The translations under genes and the position numbers were made by a program. Below are positions 53,163 to 63,049 of a DNA stretch of 64,000 nt, one piece after another; position 1 is the stretch's first letter, and each line of letters begins with the position of its first letter. The notes beneath the pieces were generated by a model that made no database searches, was not told where the DNA came from, and was given only the letters and a program-made list of their open reading frames with translations. Source of the stretch: Brienomyrus brachyistius (Eukaryota > Chordata > Actinopteri > Osteoglossiformes > Mormyridae); contig NW_026042711.1 of the NCBI RefSeq assembly GCF_023856365.1, forward strand, positions 1 to 64,000, written 5' to 3'.

Positions 53163-55043
53163 TTACGGGACACAGACCCCAGGTCGGGGTCGAATTCGCC
53201 GGGGTGAGAGAGACAAAGTCACTGGAGGAGAAGGGACAGGAGCTGGAGCTGCTGCAGGCGGAGGGGGCGCCTCTGGAGCGCGGTCAGGGACTGGAGCGCG
53301 GTCAGGGACTGGAGCGCGGTCAGCTGGCCCGGGAGCCGCTGGAGCGCGGTCAGGACTTGGAGCGCGGTCAGGGGGCGCCTGCCCTGGAGCTGCAGCAGGC
53401 GGCTGCAGTGGGGGCGCCTGCCCTGGAGCTGCAGCAGGCGGCTGCAGAGGGGGCGCCTGCCCTGGAGCTGCAGCAGGCGGCTGCAGAGGGGGCGCCTCTG
53501 CAGGAACTGGAGCGCGGTCAGGAACTGGAGCGCGGTCAGGAACTGGAGCGCGGTCAGGAACTGGAGCGCGGTCAGGAACTGGAGCGCGGTCAGGAACTGG
53601 AGCGCGGTCAGGAACTGGAGGTGGCTGCAGTGGGGGCGCCTGCCCGGGAGCTGCAGCACGGTCAGGAACTGGAGGTGGCTGCAGTGGGGGCGCCGGCCCG
53701 GGAGCTGCAGCAGGCGGCTGCAGAGGGGGCGCCTCTGCAGGAACTGGAGCGCGGTCAGGAACTGGAGCGCGGTCAGGAACAGGAGCTGGCTGCAGAGGGG
53801 GCGCCTGCCCGGGAGCTGCAGCAGGCGGCTGCAGAGGGGGCGCCTGCCCGGGAGCTGCAGCAGGCGGCTGCAGAGGGGGCGCCTGCCCGGGAGCTGCAGC
53901 AGGCGGCTGTAGAGGGGGCGCCTGCCCGGGAGCTGCAGCAGGCGGCTGCAGAGGGGGCGCCTCTGCAGGAACTGGAGCGCGGTCAGGAACTGGAACGCGG
54001 TCAGGAACAGGAACGCGGTCAGGAACAGGAGCTGGCTGCAGTGGGGGCGCCTGCCCTGGAGCTGCAGGTGGCTGCAGTGGGGGCGCCTGCCCTGGAGCTG
54101 CAGGTGGCTGCAGTGGGGGCGCCTGCCCTGGAGCTGCAGGTGGCTGCAGTGGGGGCGCCTGCCCTGAAGCTGCAGGTGGCTGCAGTGGGGGCGCCTGCCC
54201 TGGAGCTGCAGGTGGCTGCAGTGGGGGCAGCGAAGGCGGCTGCGCAGGCGGCGGCGGCTGCACGGGAGCGGGGTCCGCCGGCAATGGCGGCTGCACGGGA
54301 GCGGGGTCCGCCGGCAATGGCGGCTGCACGGGAGCGGGGTCCGCCGGCAATGGCGGCTGCACGGGAGCGGGGTCCGCCGGCAATGGCGGCTGCACGGGAG
54401 CGGGGACTGCAGCCCTCTGGAGCAGTAAGAGCTGCCGCACGTCCTCTGCCATACTCACCAGCTCCTCGGGGTCGGAAGCGGGAGTAAATGCTGCAAAGCT
54501 CCTCTGGAGTCGCTCCGCTAGCCCCGCTACCTCCGGACTTACTGGAGGGACCAGTTCCCCCCAGATCCTCCAGAACAACCCCTGGAGGGCAAAGAACTGG
54601 GAGGCGCAGTTCACCGGCTTCCCTAAGTGAGGCGCGGGCAGCGCCTCCGGGGTGGTTACTGCAGGGGGAGAGAGCTGTGTGTCCGTGGGCGTTAACGGAG
54701 GGAGCTCCTCGGGACAGGCAATCGCCGGTCTCCTCCTCCTTCTCCGGCGCCCAGCGGCGGCGAGAGGTGGTGCGATGTCCTGAAAAACAGGCGGTGAAAG
54801 GATCGGCTCCGGGTAAGGGTAGAGGAAGGGCTCCTCGTCCTCATCCTCACTGGAGAGCCAGTACTTCCACACGGGATCGGGGTAGTGTGTGGTCAGCTTC
54901 CGGGCTGGAGGTAGAGCGGGTACTTCCCTCTCATTCTCCTCCGAAGTGATCCATAGCCGGGAGAGCGAACAGGCTCCCAGGCGGATCGTCTCCTCCGGTC
55001 CTCTCCTCCTTCTCCGGGGGCCTTTCCTTTTGTGGTCTGTCAT
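53163..55043 (-). CDS. proline-rich protein of the LTR element, 626 residues
   Basis: ATG at 55043, just inside the LTR. Residues 1-110 are basic and aromatic-rich with an acidic S-S-E-D-E-D-E-E stretch and an R-R-R-R-R-R-R run, possibly a nuclear or RNA-binding signal. Residues about 145-210 form a likely helical segment (F-F-A-L-Q-G-L-F-W-R-I-W-G-E-L ... D-V-R-Q-L-L-L-L-Q) that could be a gag-like or coiled-coil module. The rest is tandem repeats such as P-V-Q-P-P-L-P-A-D and A-P-P-L-Q-P-P-A-A-A-P-G-Q. The sequence is not a known enzyme. A gag origin is inferred from its position after the LTR. Long plus-strand frames over the same repeats are shadows. Confidence 0.6.
   Translation of the reverse strand: MTDHKRKGPRRRRRGPEETIRLGACSLSRLWITSEENEREVPALPPARKLTTHYPDPVWKYWLSSEDEDEEPFLYPYPEPILSPPVFQDIAPPLAAAGRRRRRRRPAIACPEELPPLTPTDTQLSPPAVTTPEALPAPHLGKPVNCASQFFALQGLFWRIWGELVPPVSPEVAGLAERLQRSFAAFTPASDPEELVSMAEDVRQLLLLQRAAVPAPVQPPLPADPAPVQPPLPADPAPVQPPLPADPAPVQPPLPADPAPVQPPPPAQPPSLPPLQPPAAPGQAPPLQPPAASGQAPPLQPPAAPGQAPPLQPPAAPGQAPPLQPPAAPGQAPPLQPAPVPDRVPVPDRVPVPDRAPVPAEAPPLQPPAAAPGQAPPLQPPAAAPGQAPPLQPPAAAPGQAPPLQPPAAAPGQAPPLQPAPVPDRAPVPDRAPVPAEAPPLQPPAAAPGPAPPLQPPPVPDRAAAPGQAPPLQPPPVPDRAPVPDRAPVPDRAPVPDRAPVPDRAPVPDRAPVPAEAPPLQPPAAAPGQAPPLQPPAAAPGQAPPLQPPAAAPGQAPPDRAPSPDRAPAAPGPADRAPVPDRAPVPDRAPEAPPPPAAAPAPVPSPPVTLSLSPRRIRPRPGVCVP
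53230..54415. repeat. GC-rich coding minisatellite
   Basis: Several unit types are mixed: an 18-bp 'gagcgcggtcaggaactg' unit, 36-39-bp units with 'ggggcgcctgcc.gggagctgcag', and a 33-bp unit with 'gcacgggagcggggtccg' (54253-54410). Unit lengths are multiples of three, so all frames stay open for more than a kilobase. Confidence 0.9.
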
Positions 55044-55332
55044 TCTGTCACGATCGGGTACGGGTGAAGCGGCGATCGTGCGGGCAAGCAGGCAAGCAGG
55101 AAGCAGGAATACGGGGCAAACGGGAGTTTAATACGAGGACAGGGACCGGGAAACAGCTCACGCTTACGAACATCAGACATTAATGACAGACAAAGCAAAC
55201 TGGGGAGACCAGGACTTAAATACACAGAACAAGGCAGCAGGAAACAAGACACGACTGGGCAGGATCAGGAAATCACACGTGGGTAATTAGGGGGCGTGGC
55301 ACACACGAGGAGCGGACGAGCCGGGCATGACA

Positions 55333-55575
55333 GTTATCTGGCTGGTGTGCATTTTGTTTGGGTCCAAGCACGTCATCTCATGTACAATCGAGTACTTCAG
55401 AGGGCATTTATCCAAGGCCTTTTTGCACATTTTTGAGAGCACAATCTGGCAATTTTTTTTAATCTGAAGGACACCAAGGTCACTTCCACTGCCTTTGGCT
55501 CCTAACTGTCTCTGACAAAAAGATGGTTTGTCAAATTTCCAGAATCTTTCTGCACACTCAGCCCAAGGTTAACAC
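55333..55575 (-). pseudogene. hAT-like gene, exon part right of the LTR insertion
   Basis: The minus strand reads A-L-D-K-C-P-L-K-Y, then E-M-T-C-L-D-P-N-K-M, a conserved block of this hAT-like family. It breaks at the GTTAT duplication. There is also a one-base frame inconsistency across the joint, so the exon was damaged beyond the insertion. Confidence 0.55.
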
Positions 55576-55966
55576 TACCTCAGCTGTACATATCAAACCA
55601 GCTCAAACTCCATGTTATTCACATATTTTTTACTTCACAATTGTTTGATACATTTGTATGTAAAGATACCAGTGAATTCACAGAAGTCCCACCTTGATGA
55701 CAGCCATTCCTATATCCACCTCCTTTGGACTGAGCCAGAGTTTTTGCCTGTACAACAGCTGTACATGTTGCTACACAACACTTAAACATTCTATTTCCTC
55801 AATGAACTATTTTTTTTGCAGCAAAAGCCATGAAGCAGCAATAAAATCTTTAAAATATGCTTACCAATAAATATGGTTCTCCCATTTAAACACATGTAAA
55901 GATAAACCATGGATATTTAAAAATCATGGGTTCGTTAATGAGTTTAAATGTTATTGAATGGCTTAC

Positions 55967-56200
55967 CTTAAACTTCTCCAGTAAGTCTTCAGCGGTGGAG
56001 TGGCTCATGTACTGTGATCCCAGAACCAGGACTGCACTCGAGAGCCATTCTCATAATTCACCCAATACCTGACATGCACATCCAGTTGTTTTCTTTTGAT
56101 GGTCCTGTTCATACTTACGTCAAACATGACAACGAAGCTCCCTTTTAATATATGGAGCGAGTCCAAATCGCGCAAGAAAAGCGGTTTTATCTTTACCACA
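55967..56200 (-). pseudogene. hAT-like gene, upstream exon
   Basis: The minus strand encodes F-V-V-M-F-D-V-S-M-N and K-R-K-Q-L-D-V-H-V-R-Y-W, the first catalytic region of the family. After a shift it gives A-E-D-L-L-E-K-F-K before donor GTAAGC. A second shift lies near 56130. It is not translatable as one protein. Confidence 0.6.
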
Positions 56201-56468
56201 AGTGACCCTGCGAGTCAGGGAACATCACCCTGGAGACGGTGTGAATGTCATCATTGGACGTATAGGAGTGATGTCGGCAAACCGTTTGCAAAGCCCATAG
56301 CACTTCTGCTTTCAGTGTGGGTTGAGGAGGATGTACTGAAGGCATTATTTGTCATGGGATCCGGAGACAATGCCAAAACGGGTGTAGGCCTATCTTTAGA
56401 GGTTGTACTTATCTCCACTGAATAAACATTTGAGGAAAATTTTTAGGTTAAAATCTGGGCTTATTCTA

Positions 56469-57637
56469 TACTGAACAAAAATATAAACGCAACACTCTTG
56501 TTTCTGCTCCCATTTTTCATGAGATGGACTTAAAGACCTACAATTCATTCCAGATACACAATATTACCATTTCTCTCAAACATTTCTCACAAATCAGTCT
56601 AAATGTGTGATAGTGAGCACTTCTGCTTTGCTGAGATAATCCATCCCACCTCACAGGTGTGCCACATCAAGATGCTGATCTGACATCATGGGTAGTGCAC
56701 AGGTGTACCTTATACTGCCCACAATAAAAGGCCACCCTGGAATGTGCAGTTTTTTGCTTTATTGGGGGTCTGGGGACTCAGAACCGGTCAGTATCTGGTG
56801 TGACCACCATTTGCCTCATGCAATGCAACACATCTTCTTCGCATAGAGTTTATCAGATTGTCAATTGTGGCCTGTGGAATGTTGGTCCACTCCTCTTCAA
56901 TGGCTGTGCGAAGTTGTTGGATATTAGTGGGAACTGGTACACGCTGTCGTATACGCCGGTCAAGCACATCCCAAACATGCTCAACGGGTGACATGTCCGG
57001 TGAGTATGCTGGCCATGCAAGAACTGGGACATTTTCAGCTTCCAAGAACTGTGTACAGATCCTTGCAACATGGGGCCGTGCATTTTCTGTCTGAGTGGCT
57101 GGTCTCAGACGATCTTGGAGGTGAACCTGCTGGATGTGGAGGTCCTGGGCTGGTGTGGTTACACGTGGTCTGCGGTTGTGAGGCCGGTTGGATGTACTGC
57201 CATATTCTCTGAAACGCCTTTGGAGACGGCTTATGGTTGAGAAATGAACATTCAATGCACGAGCAACAGATCTGGTTGACATTCCTGCTGTCAGCATGCC
57301 AATTGCACGCTCCCTCAATGCTTGTGGCATCTGTGGCATTTTGCTGTGAGACAAAACTGCACATTCCAGGGTGGCCTTTTATTGTGGGCAGTATAAGGTA
57401 CACCTGTGCACTACCCATGATGTCAGATCAGCATCTTGATGTGGCACACCTGTGAGGTGGGATGGATTATCTCAGCAAAGCAGAAGTGCTCACTATCACA
57501 CATTTAGACTGATTTGTGAGAAATGTTTGAGAGAAATGGTAATATTGTGTATCTGGAATGAATTGTAGATCTTTAAGTCCATCTCATGAAAAATGGGAGC
57601 AAAAACAAAAGTGTTGCGTTTATATTTTTGTTCAGTG
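56469..57637 (-). mobile_element. Tc1-like transposon with about 285-bp inverted repeats
   Basis: Left TIR 56469-56754 and right TIR 57353-57637 match almost completely and the element lies between TA dinucleotides (56467-56468, 57638-57639). The ends carry 'actgaacaaaaatataaacgc'. Total length is 1169 bp, shorter than an autonomous copy because the transposase is internally deleted. Confidence 0.92.
56788..57354 (-). pseudogene. Tc1-like transposase, internally deleted, 188 residues
   Basis: The N-terminal HTH pair is present (G-M-L-T-A-G-M-S-T-R-S-V-A-R, then R-R-P-R-V-T-T-P). At about residue 90 it jumps to N-A-R-P-H-V-A-R and the end region S-P-D-M-S-P-V-E-H-V-W-D. The first two catalytic aspartates are lost and only the last acidic residue remains, so the protein cannot catalyse transposition but may still bind the ends. 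Family length is about 340 residues. Confidence 0.9.
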
Positions 57638-57649
57638 TACATTGATTTA

Positions 57650-58088
57650 CAGAATCAAATTTAAAAAACAAAGATACACTGATTTTATACAGATTACTAA
57701 CTTTTGGGGATCACAATACAAATCTAAATATTTTAGACAAGTTACTTATCTGCTTATTGAATGGTGGGCGAAAAAAATATCTGTATAGTGTCCATTATCT
57801 AAAACCCCGCAATGACGTAGTTTGTGTTGTTCTTAAAATAATATTAACTTAAACGGTCAATCTGATTTTCTGGAGGAAAAATAATAGTTTTGATGAATCA
57901 ACAGCTTGGGAAAATAGTCGCTAGATTAATTCAAAGAAAAATTGTCTGTAGTTGCACCTCAACAGTATAACCAGTGATAATACTATATAAATAAAATTAA
58001 AGTAATGGCACCAGCATAGACAGACACAGTAACAGTACAGAATGAGGTAACAGTGGCAGTGTGAGGAAATGTCAGCGTCACTGGCTGG
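57650..58088. other. no gene recognised
   Basis: AT-rich sequence between the Tc1 element and an L2 scrap. Confidence 0.4.
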
Positions 58089-58394
58089 TTAACAGCAATG
58101 GGGAGGAAACTTGTCTCTAAATCTGGAAATGCTTGTGCAGATGGATGGATGGAAGGTGAAAAGTGACAGTGCTGGGTGGCTAGAGTCTCTCAAGGTGCTG
58201 CTTGCTTTTCTGAGGCAGCACCTGAAGACGATGCCTTTGACCGCCAGAAGCTGTGTGCCCGAGGAACTGGAAGCTGTTGAAGCCTCTACAGCATCCTCTG
58301 CGATGTAGATAGGACTTTGGGGAGTCATCCGTTTGCGAAAGTCCAGGATCAACTCCTTGGTTTCTCTAGCGTTGAGGGTGATGTTGTTATACAT
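58089..58394 (-). mobile_element. L2-type LINE scrap
   Basis: A 101-codon minus frame has E-T-K-E-L-I-L-D-F-R-K-R, V-K-G-I-V-F-R-C-C-L-R and a shortened C-terminal block with R-F-R-D-K-F-P-P. The intervening parts are deleted, so frame survival is fortuitous. Confidence 0.6.
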
Positions 58395-58913
58395 GGTGAA
58401 GAGCTGGGCCTACAAATCCCAGCATTCAAGAGGTGAAAATACAGACTTAGAGGGAATTTGGGAAAAGTGAAAAAATCCTCTTTACTCGTGTCTGTATAAA
58501 TCTCACCAAGCGTAACTTTGCAGATTAAAGACTGGCTGAGAGTGTAAATGTAAACGCTGATAAGGAGTCAGGAACAAAGTGCTCATGTAGTGCACACCTG
58601 GGTCCAGAGGGCCCTTGTTCAGATGGAAAACTGAACAGGCATCTTTTGTGCTAAATGACAGCCGGTGCTGCTCAAGATGATGGACACTATGGGGAAATAA
58701 AAAAAAAAAGAGTTTTGAATGAAAAGACACACAAGAGTAACAGTGCAGCCTTGGTCACGTCTCCCCAGCTCATGACTGGACCAGGCTCCACATTGACCCC
58801 AAAACTGGCTTTACACACAGGAAACTCACTGAAACTCAACACAACATTGTCCTGATCTTGCCTGGGGAGTTTCACCTGGTTACTGAGATGACCGGCAGCA
58901 CAGACAGTCTTAC

Positions 58914-59004
58914 CAGGAACAGATATGCTATTAAGGGGTGCGAAGCGTCTGCTGCCAGCACATGGCTTTATATCTGTCGGCTGCATTTGCGCTGCTCCTC
59001 CCTC
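58914..59004 (-). CDS. candidate exon of an unidentified gene
   Basis: Preceded by a good acceptor (gttcaactgtcctctttatag) and followed by donor GTAAGA. It is open in phase 0 and leaves in phase 1, reading M-Q-P-T-D-I-K-P-C-A-G-S-R-R-F-A-P-L-N. The preceding candidate exon (59315-59374) ends in phase 0, which matches. I do not recognise the protein. It could be chance. Confidence 0.35.
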
Positions 59005-59314
59005 CTATAAAGAGGACAGTTGAACAGCAGTGTGAAGAAAGGGCACAGAAGCAGAAGTCAGTGGAAAAAGCCCCATTACTAACCCTAAGCCCAACTTACT
59101 GCAAACAGCCCACTGTATTTCATATGTCTGCTTCATATTTTCCATTTAATTGCCATAATCTCTGGCAGTCAGTGACAAAAGTTATTTACCCTTAAACAGT
59201 ACTGAGATTGAGTAGAGTGAGGTACTTAAGCGGTATTATGGAAGAATAAAAGCTGAGTCCCATGTCCAGGCGAGATGCGTAGCTGACAGGCTGATGAATG
59301 TTTCAAACTCTTAC

Positions 59315-59374
59315 CTCCACCGTACTGACAGGAACGGCGAGCTGCTGTGGCATCATGGCATTAAACTTCTGTTT
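59315..59374 (-). CDS. candidate exon of an unidentified gene
   Basis: Acceptor 'tgttttcttccctggag', donor GTAAGA, 20 codons in phase 0 (K-Q-K-F-N-A-M-M-P-Q-Q-L-A-V-P-V). Not recognised. Confidence 0.35.
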
Positions 59375-59399
59375 CTCCAGGGAAGAAAACAACCAAGAC

Positions 59400-59862
59400 C
59401 AACCTTAATAATCCACACACTTTGAAGACTGACATAAATGGTAAATATGAGACGTAAATATCATCCAACACTACCAGGTACTCAGTGAATACTCAGTCAT
59501 GCAGAAATATAATCTAAAGTTATAATTATGGGGACACGTGGCTGTCCACTGCAGGTGACAATGTCCTAAACTCTTTCATACTTAAAGAACACATACAGTT
59601 ATTACTTTGTAAGGATGCATAAAACTCCAGTTCAGTAAATTTATGGAATATATACTGCAGCAACTACTTTATAGTCATTTATTAAGTAACTGACTTATTT
59701 CTTCCCTGCGGGAACTTGTAATTATGCTGAAATAAAAATGTAACTTAACAGCGTTAAAAAGAACTCAGGAAACCAGTCCAAAATGCTTTAGTTTGACATG
59801 TGATCAAAATTCAAACTAAATTTCATAGAGTAAACTAATACATGATAGCATCCATGCAAAAG
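59400..59862. other. no gene recognised
   Basis: AT-rich sequence; possible intron of the candidate gene. Confidence 0.3.
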
Positions 59863-60610
59863 ATCAACGGCAGAACAGGGGCTCTTAAGGCAGACTGCAT
59901 TAAAAAGGAATTAATCATCTCTCTCAATTTAAATTTGGGATAATAATTCTCTTCAGAAGCCTCCATAGAATAGTGCATCCATCCCCTCACTTATGTGTAG
60001 AGACGTATCCTAAGGCTCTGGCAACAACATTCAGGTCAACAGCATCAAAAATTTCACAGCTAGTTTTAAAACTTGTTTTTCACTTTACGTTACAGCAAGT
60101 TAGTTAATATTAAATTATTGCAACGTGCAGATTAATAGTCAGAAAAGGTTTTTGAAATTTACATAATGATAAATGAGAACTATATTTGATTACTAATTAC
60201 TGTTGACTAATTTCCTGTCTGGACTTTTCCCCCTTCATTGTTAAAAGTCATTATATGTCTGGGTGCCAGTCAGTGGAAGCACACAGACACCTGGCCTATT
60301 CATTCAGCACCAGCCCATCAAGTAGAGAATTCAGCACCACGGACAGTGACCTGTGTTACTATGACATCAGGTCATTGGCTCTAAATATTTTTCTAGAAAT
60401 AACTAAATGGCTCTATTGTAGAAATTTCCAGCCAGAGACTGGGTTCCTATATGAAGAGAATATTATTATTCAGACAAAGAAAATAAACTACAGAAAACTA
60501 GCTCTGCATGTCATCTCCCCTTTACTCCTTAAGCAGGGCACACGCACATCAACAAGTACCAATGCAGCAAATACAGATGAACAATTTCACAGCTTCAGAA
60601 GAAGTCAGAT
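59863..60610 (-). repeat. segment B of the gag-family repeat, uninterrupted copy
   Basis: Matches 39826-40486 and 41487-41620 in the same orientation, with no insertion at the point where the 40-kb copy is split (here 'ccagccagagactgggttcc'). Used as the reference for that insertion. Confidence 0.7.
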
Positions 60611-60724
60611 TTCTGTGTAATTCAGAGATTGTCAAAGACTTCTGATAGAACATTTTCTGCACTTGAGTCTAATTTCAAGATAAATTGCACCTGGGTCTAT
60701 TAAAACAAGGTGATGCTGCCTGAC

Positions 60725-61025
60725 CTACCAACCAAGGCTGGGGAGGAAACGTAGGAATACAAGGAAAGCAAGGAAGAAAAGCAGCCACCCTATCTCATGG
60801 TCACGGACACAAACATCAGGGAGTGTTATGAAGAAGACACCACACTTAGGACCATTGGTTTTACGCAGTGAATTACACCAGAGAGAGTTTTTACATTCTA
60901 GCTGTGTTATGTAACATTCCTCAGCCTTCAGCTTTTTTCCCCACACAATGCAGGACATGCAGGGGTGCCAAACAAAACAGTGGAGCTGCAGTGTAGCCAA
61001 TTATTTCTTTCAGTAGTTTTAAGAT
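60725..61025 (-). repeat. segment A of the gag-family repeat
   Basis: Inverse copy of 7280-7500 with the same short frame (C-K-N-S-L-W-C-N-S-L). It lies upstream of segment B in minus sense. Confidence 0.6.
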
Positions 61026-61029
61026 GGTT

Positions 61030-61620
61030 TGTGAGGTTGTGTGTTAGAGATGGCGGTGAGCAACACTGAGGCATCTCAGGGAACCATGTTGCCCATATTA
61101 AAAAACATGCACGCATGCAACTCAGGCAATCCAGCATTTCTTATTTCAGTTACGTATGACACTGCATGTTGCGGTTTTACATGTTCACTACAAGTCAGTG
61201 GTTTTTTCCTTGTATGATTATGGCCACATTCACACCAAAAACACACTAGACATACTGTACAAGGCACTCAAGGGAAAAATTCTCAGAACACAAAGTGAAT
61301 GTATCAACCGAAGAAGGATTTTTCCTTTTCGGAATATTCATTTTTTTCCATGTGGAACCACTGTCCATGATTCAATTGAGTGCATTCAAAGAATGATACA
61401 TCAAAACTAATAGTGACAAAATATTCATTTAATATGCATTGTACATGAATGTAGGACTTAGATGTTGATGAATTTCTCATCAGTGAAGGGCATATACACT
61501 TAAGGGGTATTATGAAAAAAAAAGTTGAGAACCCAGAAGTAACTATCCGATTAAAGATGTAATCTGGTACATGTGCAGACCAGTGATGGATATGTAAATG
61601 ATTCAAATTGCAAGGAGTTG
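61030..61620. other. no gene recognised
   Basis: Unassigned sequence between repeat segment A and the Tc1 pseudogene. Confidence 0.35.
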
Positions 61621-61624
61621 GCAT

Positions 61625-62400
61625 GTTTAATCACCAGACACAGGATGCCTCGTAGTCACATTAGACAGTGTTAACGGCACTTGACGGAGTTTGATAGGGT
61701 TGCATTGCGGGTTTACATGAAGCCAGGTGGTCATGTGCTGCAATTGCATGTGGGCCATGCGGATATCACAGTGGCCTGATATTGAAACCAATGGGCACGT
61801 GAGGCATCCACACACGTCGTGAAGTTTCTGGTCATCCAAGACAGACCACGCCAAGGAAGGATCGTCGGATTGTGCTCCAAGCATCACAGATCCCCATGAC
61901 ACCTGCGCCTGATATATGGACACAGCTACTGGACTCTCTACAACACCCTATATCATCGTGTCGCGATGACTGGCATCAGCTGGACTACGGGTTCACCGTC
62001 CCATGCATAGGCTGCCGTTCACAATAGCACAGAAACGGTTGCGTTTGGAGTGGTGTAGTCACTGGGAGGCATGGACTGATGGACTGATGACGACTGGCGT
62101 CCTACCATGTTCAGCGATACATCTCAGTTCTGCAGTACCACAGATGACCGTCATGTGCGTATGGTGGCGCTGCAGGGAGAGGAGCAATCCTGCCAATGCT
62201 GTGGAGTGACACACCACACTCTGACGGCACAGTGGTACACCAGTGACATCCTAGTAGTATCCGGGCCCAGGGGTGTGCTATACCCTACTGACATGGGACC
62301 AGCAGTGTGACCATACCGCCAACTCCGTGGTCCGTTTGATCTGATGATTATAATCATCGCGATACAGTCACATGCCCTTTCATCACATGCAGATTTCATT
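61625..62400 (+). pseudogene. Tc1/mariner transposase relic
   Basis: Pieces in several frames follow Tc1 order: R-P-R-Q-G-R near 61850, H-R-L-P-F-T-I-A-Q-K-R-L-R-L-E-W at 62005, a F-S-D-T-S-Q-F version of the F-S-D-E-S catalytic block at 62110, and R-G-E-R-S-N-P near 62190. Many stops and shifts; terminal inverted repeats not located. Confidence 0.75.
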
Positions 62401-62532
62401 TTCACAACTTAGTCTGTTGCCCTTCACTTTTTTGCCACTGAGTTTGTGTTTTGACACTAAGTTGATGGGAATTGATTATTTAAGCGTCATCTAAAGAGCT
62501 TATATTAATTGGGTAAATTGCATAAGACTCAC

Positions 62533-62603
62533 ATGGTATTTTGAAAAGATTCCCATATGCGCTGATTAGCTGGGGTTGATCCAAGCAGCTGTGCACTTTT
62601 CTC
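62533..62603 (-). CDS. candidate exon of an unidentified gene
   Basis: Acceptor 'cttttatgttacag', donor GTGAGT. 71 bases reading E-K-S-A-Q-L-L-G-S-T-P-A-N-Q-R-I-W-E-S-F from phase 0 to phase 2. It cannot splice directly to 59374 in phase, so further exons would be needed between. Not recognised. Confidence 0.35.
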
Positions 62604-62609
62604 CTGTAA

Positions 62610-63045
62610 CATAAAAGTTTGCTTTTAGGACAGAAAACAAGGTTAAGACCATATTATGTAGTTTACATCTATCAAAATAAAACCAAAGTCACTGTTACCA
62701 AAAGAGTAACCATGTGTTATCAAATTTCCTAACATTTTGCTTCATCTTACTTTGGATGCCCATGGTTAGGAGAGAAGCAGAAATCTGCTCAATCATAAGA
62801 AAGACTTTTATTGCTACAGGGAGTGAGATCTTGTTGCAGGTGACAAGGCAGGATAGAGTGTGTTTAGAAAAATAATGAAGAGGGAATGTGAGTGTGAGCT
62901 ATCGTGGCATCTGTGTATAACCCAATATGGCGGCATCCTTCTGAATGTAAATAACATAGCCGGCTTAATTAGCTTAATCAAGCGTAATTGAACTAAGGAA
63001 AATTTAGCAATATACTTTCCCTGCTTGGTGTGATAAATACAGCAG
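62610..63045. other. no gene recognised
   Basis: No supportable feature apart from short frames. Confidence 0.35.
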
Positions 63046-63049
63046 CAGC

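Larger units (their letters stand above)
52105..55332 (-). mobile_element. non-autonomous LTR retrotransposon with proline-rich ORF, 3228 bp
   Basis: Identical 287-bp LTRs at 52105-52391 and 55046-55332, TG...CA ends, exact 5-bp duplication GTTAT (52100-52104, 55333-55337). In minus sense the LTR has TATTTAAG and ATTAAA as TATA-like and poly(A) signals, and a purine tract with nine G precedes the downstream LTR. One ORF starts 3 bases after the upstream LTR. No protease, RT or integrase is present, so mobility depends on another element. It inserted in an exon of the hAT-like gene. Related copies are at 7561, 33885 and 42929. Confidence 0.92.

Noticed and set aside
52756..54630. Long plus-strand open frames (624 and 445 codons) over the minisatellite
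   Set aside because: They exist because repeat units are multiples of three. Signals (LTR, primer tract, ATG next to the LTR) all point to the minus strand.
58598..58686. Fourth candidate exon next to 58914, open in one phase
   Set aside because: Its open phase does not agree with the donor phase of 58914; in the agreeing phase it stops early.
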